Positions 1 to 5,210 of a stretch of DNA of 5,210 bases are shown one piece after another. The notes beneath the pieces are model-generated. The model did no database searches. It had not been told where the DNA came from and worked only from the letters and a program-made list of their open reading frames with translations. The translations under genes and the position numbers were made by a program. Source of the DNA: Pseudomonadota bacterium (GTDB lineage: Bacteria; Pseudomonadota; Alphaproteobacteria; Rhizobiales; Hyphomicrobiaceae); NCBI GenBank assembly GCA_023412805.1, contig JAEZRM010000075.1:1-5210 (forward strand). The letters run 5' to 3'. The number at the start of each line of letters is the position of its first letter. Position 1 is the stretch's first letter.

Positions 1-965
<965 letters not shown>

Positions 966-979
966 TTCGCGAAGAGAGA

Positions 980-1003
980 CGGAGCGGCGAGGGCGCCGCT
1001 CCG
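980..1003 (+). other. Strong hairpin in the rpoB-rpoC spacer, not a canonical terminator
   Basis: Bases 980-989 (CGGAGCGGCG) and 994-1003 (CGCCGCTCCG) are perfect reverse complements around the tetraloop AGGG, giving a 10-bp GC-rich stem starting 14 bases after the rpoB stop. The bases that follow (GATTGACGATC) contain no T-tract, so intrinsic termination is not supported, and rpoC directly downstream must be transcribed. It could be a transcript-stabilising or processing structure, or a partial attenuator that sets the rpoB:rpoC ratio. The structure is seen in the sequence; any role is inference. Confidence 0.6.
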
Positions 1004-1028
1004 GATTGACGATCAGCGAAACGACATG

Positions 1029-1055
1029 CGGCCTACCTCCCTTGAGAGGCGGCCG
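1029..1055 (+). promoter_or_regulatory. Possible leader fold abutting the rpoC ribosome binding site
   Basis: CGGCC (1029-1033) can pair with GGCCG (1051-1055), and inside it CCTC (1036-1039) pairs with GAGG (1046-1049), leaving a CCTTGA loop and a small TA/C internal loop. The 3' arm ends at the first base of the GAGGAG Shine-Dalgarno. The CCTC segment could alternatively pair with GAGG at 1055-1058 and cover the ribosome binding site, though that pairing is only 4 bp. The two states hint at translational tuning of rpoC, but such short pairings are common in GC-rich DNA. Confidence 0.3.
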
Positions 1056-1060
1056 AGGAG
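1055..1060 (+). promoter_or_regulatory. Shine-Dalgarno site of rpoC
   Basis: GAGGAG lies 6 bases upstream of the ATG at 1067, close to ideal spacing for a purine-rich ribosome binding site. It settles the rpoC start: an in-frame TGA at 1043-1045 blocks any earlier start, no other start codon lies between it and 1067, and the next in-frame ATG (1082) would have no good site and would cut off conserved residues. Confidence 0.88.
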
Positions 1061-1066
1061 AATACG

Positions 1067-5210
<4,144 letters not shown>

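Noticed and set aside
980..1003. Intrinsic terminator after rpoB
   Set aside because: The stem is strong but no T-tract follows, and the downstream gene is the obligate partner rpoC in the same orientation.
1006..1037. TTGACG at 1006-1011 as the -35 of an rpoC promoter
   Set aside because: At 16-20 bases downstream the sequence is CGGCCTACC, with no credible -10 element. A secondary promoter cannot be excluded but is not supported.

Overview
This window is a housekeeping segment. It holds the 3' part of rpoB (RNA polymerase beta subunit), a 101-base intergenic spacer, and nearly all of rpoC (beta' subunit), all on the + strand. The DNA is GC-rich, and codon choice leans strongly to G or C at third positions. 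The protein sequences are typical of Alphaproteobacteria, most likely Hyphomicrobiales (Rhizobiales) near the Bradyrhizobium/Nitrobacteraceae or a neighbouring family. The taxonomic call rests on remembered family sequences such as the RpoC opening MNQEIMNLFSP, RAPDIIIRNEKRML and the short C-terminal tail. The order-level placement is fairly secure; the family is a guess.

Layout: bases 1-965 encode the last 320 residues of beta, entering mid-gene and ending at TAG. Bases 966-1066 are the spacer. It carries a strong 10-bp hairpin with no T-tract, a second weaker fold next to the rpoC ribosome binding site, and a GAGGAG Shine-Dalgarno. From 1067 to the window end, rpoC is open for 1381 codons; by comparison with alphaproteobacterial RpoC of about 1400 residues, only roughly 20 residues and the stop lie beyond the edge. 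I read the rpoC frame codon by codon and found no stop or frameshift.

The two proteins together form the catalytic core of RNA polymerase. The beta part here supplies the nucleotide-contacting lysines, the switch-3 region and the C-terminal anchor. Beta' supplies the Mg-binding aspartate triad, both zinc sites, the clamp helices that bind sigma, the bridge helix and the trigger loop with its long insertion (SI3). The close spacing and shared orientation fit cotranscription in the usual rplKAJL-rpoBC arrangement, although the upstream ribosomal protein genes are outside the window.

I found no mobile element, CRISPR array, RNA gene or new system. The few points worth a look are the spacer structures, an almost complete lack of three sense codons that opens a very long spurious antisense frame, and a few small protein deviations.
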